This document shows positions 62,177 through 64,000 of a stretch of DNA of 64,000 nucleotides, in pieces. Origin of the DNA: Shimia_B sp038525525 (GTDB lineage: Bacteria; Pseudomonadota; Alphaproteobacteria; Rhodobacterales; Rhodobacteraceae); assembly GCA_038525525.1 (NCBI GenBank), contig JBCBHO010000004.1:186001-250000 (forward strand), read 5' to 3'. Position 1 is the first letter of the stretch. Every line of letters starts with the position of its first letter. Both the position numbers and the translations under genes were made by a program. The notes under the pieces are model-generated. The model saw only the letters and a list, made by a program, of their open reading frames with translations. It was not told the DNA's origin and searched no databases.

Positions 62177-62372
62177 GGCGCACCCTGCTTTTTATCTCGC
62201 ATTAGGCTTTGGCGCGGCCGGGCTCCCCCCCTTTTGCGCCCCTGTGGCTGGGTCCTATCCAGTTGACCTCGCGTTGTCACTAGGCAAAAGCCCCGTAAAC
62301 AGGCTGTTGCCGCGACTTGTGATCACGGCCAGGCTGATTATGGGTCAGATCGGGCAAAAATGGTGAGAAATC
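62177..62372. other. Divergent intergenic region, dksA / moxR
   Basis: A 196-base gap with a GTGATCAC palindrome (62319-62326) and TTGACC near 62259. No confident promoter call on either strand, and no small gene. Confidence 0.35.
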
Positions 62373-63212
62373 ATGCTATTTAAGTCGACAGAGAGCTACA
62401 TCGCGACAGAAGACCTCACCGTGGCGGTGAACGCGGCCGTGACGCTGGAGCGTCCGCTCCTCGTGAAAGGCGAGCCCGGCACCGGAAAGACGGAGCTCGC
62501 GCGGCAGGTGGCCGGATCGCTCGGGCTCGAGATGGTCGAGTGGCACATCAAATCCACCACGCGCGCCCAGCAGGGTCTCTATGAATACGATGCCGTGAGC
62601 CGCCTGCGCGACAGCCAGCTCGGCGACGAGCGCGTCAAGGACGTGGCGAACTACATCAAGCGCGGCAAGCTCTGGCAGGCCTTCACCACGCCAGAGAAGG
62701 TCGTGCTCCTCATCGACGAGATCGACAAGGCCGACATCGAGTTCCCCAACGACCTCCTGCAGGAGCTCGACCGGATGGAATTCCATGTCTACGAGACGGG
62801 CGAGACGGTGCGCGCGGTCAACCGCCCGGTCGTCATCATCACCTCCAACAACGAAAAGGAACTGCCCGACGCGTTCCTGCGCCGCTGCTTCTTCCATTAC
62901 ATCCGCTTCCCGGACGCAGAGACGATGCGCAAGATCGTCGAGGTCCATCACCCTGGCATCAAGGACAGCCTGCTCAGCACCGCCCTCACCCAGTTCTACG
63001 AGATCCGCGAGACGGCGGGGCTGAAGAAAAAGCCCTCGACGAGCGAGGTGATCGACTGGTTGAAGCTTCTCCTCGCCGAAGATCTCTCTGCCGAGGACCT
63101 GCGGCGCGACGGCGCGAATGCGCTCCCCAAGCTCCACGGCGCGCTCCTGAAAAACGAGCAGGACGTGGCGCTTTTCGAGCGGCTCGCCTTCATCGCGCGC
63201 AGCCAGCGATAG
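62373..63212 (+). CDS. MoxR-family AAA+ ATPase
   Basis: A 279-residue MoxR AAA+ chaperone. Walker A is GEPGTGKT (33-40), Walker B VVLLIDEIDKADIEF, sensor 1 PVVIITSNNEKELP, and the arginine finger region RRCFFHYIRFPD. Family members usually act with VWA-domain proteins in metal or complex assembly; such partners may lie right of the window. AGAAATC precedes the ATG. Target unknown. Confidence 0.92.
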   Translation: MLFKSTESYIATEDLTVAVNAAVTLERPLLVKGEPGTGKTELARQVAGSLGLEMVEWHIKSTTRAQQGLYEYDAVSRLRDSQLGDERVKDVANYIKRGKLWQAFTTPEKVVLLIDEIDKADIEFPNDLLQELDRMEFHVYETGETVRAVNRPVVIITSNNEKELPDAFLRRCFFHYIRFPDAETMRKIVEVHHPGIKDSLLSTALTQFYEIRETAGLKKKPSTSEVIDWLKLLLAEDLSAEDLRRDGANALPKLHGALLKNEQDVALFERLAFIARSQR

Positions 63213-63402
63213 ACCGCCGCGCCACATTCTCGCCGCATTTGGCCCCTCTTTCCGCCACGCTCGATTCCTAGGAATTCGGAAAAGAGTTAACGTGGGACGG
63301 CAGGCGCGTGCGGCAGGGATTTTTGAGAGCTCAGGGGCGCTCCCGGGCCGGTATCGACTGTCTCACCGCGGGGTCTTTCCGCCGCTGCAGGAGCGCGCTC
63401 TG

Positions 63403-64000
63403 ATGCGGCGCGGCACCCGGCGTTTTCTCTTTGTCGCCTTCCTCACCCTCGCCGGCTGTGCGCCCATCGCAAGCACCGTCGACGTGGCCAGCCGCTCGGC
63501 CATTCCGGGCCTCGACCGTCTGCCGCCGATGCGCACCTTTGCCACCGTCCCGGTCGCGCCGCCCGTGCGCTCGAACCGCGACATCGCGGAGGATTTCATC
63601 GACCTGACCTTCGAGATGGAGAGCGGGCGCAGGCTCGCGGTGCTGACGCGCTTCGAAGGCCCGATCACGCTGCGCGTGGAAGGCCGCACGCCTGTCTCGC
63701 TCGCGCCCGATCTCGGGCGGCTCCTGACGCGGCTCCGGCGCGAGGCCGGCCTCGACATCACCGTCACCGAGGAGGCCAGCGCCAACATCAATCTCATCAC
63801 GCTGACTAAGGCCACCATGCAAAAGGCGGTGCCCGGCGCGGCCTGCTTCGTGGTGCCCAACGTGCGCGGCTGGGAGGATTTCAAGCAGGCGCGGCGCGGC
63901 CCGCGGGTGGACTGGGCCCGGCTCGGAAGCCGCCAGCAGGTCTCGGTCTTCCTGCCCTCGGACGCCGCGCCGCAAGAGCTGCGGGATTGCCTCCACGAGG
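63403..64000 (+). CDS. DUF2927 lipoprotein (3' end outside window)
   Basis: At least 199 codons, open at the right edge. The start MRRGTRRFLFVAFLTLAGC is a lipoprotein signal peptide with lipobox LAGC (Cys about 19). The mature part IAEDFIDLTFEMESGRRLAVLTRFEG and ANINLITLTKATMQKAVPGAACFVVPN matches the DUF2927 family of Rhodobacteraceae, whose role is unknown. AGGAGC precedes a short distance upstream of the ATG at 63403. Confidence 0.8.
   Translation, partial: MRRGTRRFLFVAFLTLAGCAPIASTVDVASRSAIPGLDRLPPMRTFATVPVAPPVRSNRDIAEDFIDLTFEMESGRRLAVLTRFEGPITLRVEGRTPVSLAPDLGRLLTRLRREAGLDITVTEEASANINLITLTKATMQKAVPGAACFVVPNVRGWEDFKQARRGPRVDWARLGSRQQVSVFLPSDAAPQELRDCLHE

Overview
The window is chromosomal DNA of a high-GC alphaproteobacterium, most likely a marine Rhodobacteraceae (Roseobacter-type) species. 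The evidence is the gene orders yceD-rpmF-plsX-fabH-ihfA-merR and erpA/dgt-argS-SPOR-nagZ-scpA-scpB, the pgi-pgl-zwf operon, a one-cysteine DksA, OlsB, and the long-form dCTP deaminase. Almost the whole window is coding. Genes are packed into operons with many 4-base ATGA/GTGA overlaps, and antisense frames are open over long stretches because of the GC content.

Layout. 1-9.2 kb: guaB (runs off the left edge), a RACo-type corrinoid activator, a quinone oxidoreductase, an NMT1-type ABC importer, a cytochrome P450 and tRNA-Gly(CCC). 9.2-24.6 kb: a single co-directional minus-strand run. Read in transcription order it is cofG-cofH-cofD-cofC-cofE-npdG-LLM oxidoreductase-rutR-like tetR-ureido hydrolase-[repeat/GIY-YIG insert]-dihydropyrimidinase-DapA-like aldolase-ABC ATPase-GNAT-two permeases-binding protein-DUF1330. 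24.9-31.3 kb: thioesterase, pgi-pgl-zwf, HNH protein, esterase, DNA glycosylase. 31.3-35.3 kb: cobK, cbiD, cobA and cobB. 35.3-39.5 kb: MFS transporter, aminotransferase and an MttB-family methyltransferase. 39.5-48.6 kb: housekeeping genes (ABC-F, olsB, msrB, bamE, yceD-rpmF-plsX-fabH-ihfA-merR, tRNA-Pro, dcd). 48.6-50.8 kb: an accessory patch with a DUF3800 gene, a broken gene copy and a cupin. 50.8-64 kb: scpB-scpA-nagZ-SPOR-argS, dgt, erpA, two paralogous small secreted proteins, xth, an FAD monooxygenase, dksA, a moxR ATPase and a partial DUF2927 lipoprotein.

The main result is the 9.2-24.6 kb run. It joins a complete-looking coenzyme F420 pathway and an NADPH:F420 oxidoreductase to a luciferase-like F420-type oxidoreductase, a RutR-like pyrimidine regulator, a dihydropyrimidinase, a ureidopropionase-type hydrolase and an importer. 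The usual NAD(P)H dihydropyrimidine dehydrogenase (PreTA/PydA) is absent from the cluster, and the F420-type oxidoreductase sits where it would be expected. The simplest reading is an F420-dependent reductive pyrimidine pathway: NADPH to F420H2 (NpdG), uracil or thymine to the dihydropyrimidine (LLM enzyme), ring opening (dihydropyrimidinase), then beta-alanine or beta-aminoisobutyrate plus CO2 and NH3 (hydrolase). This is inference from gene content and order; the oxidoreductase substrate is unproven.

Other points are a family of paired GC-rich palindromes found only between about 5.3 and 16.3 kb, two of which bracket a GIY-YIG gene that splits the operon; a B12-linked methyltransferase and its likely activator 34 kb apart; and a duplicated, broken copy of a small gene next to the DUF3800/cupin patch, where the tat genes would normally be expected.
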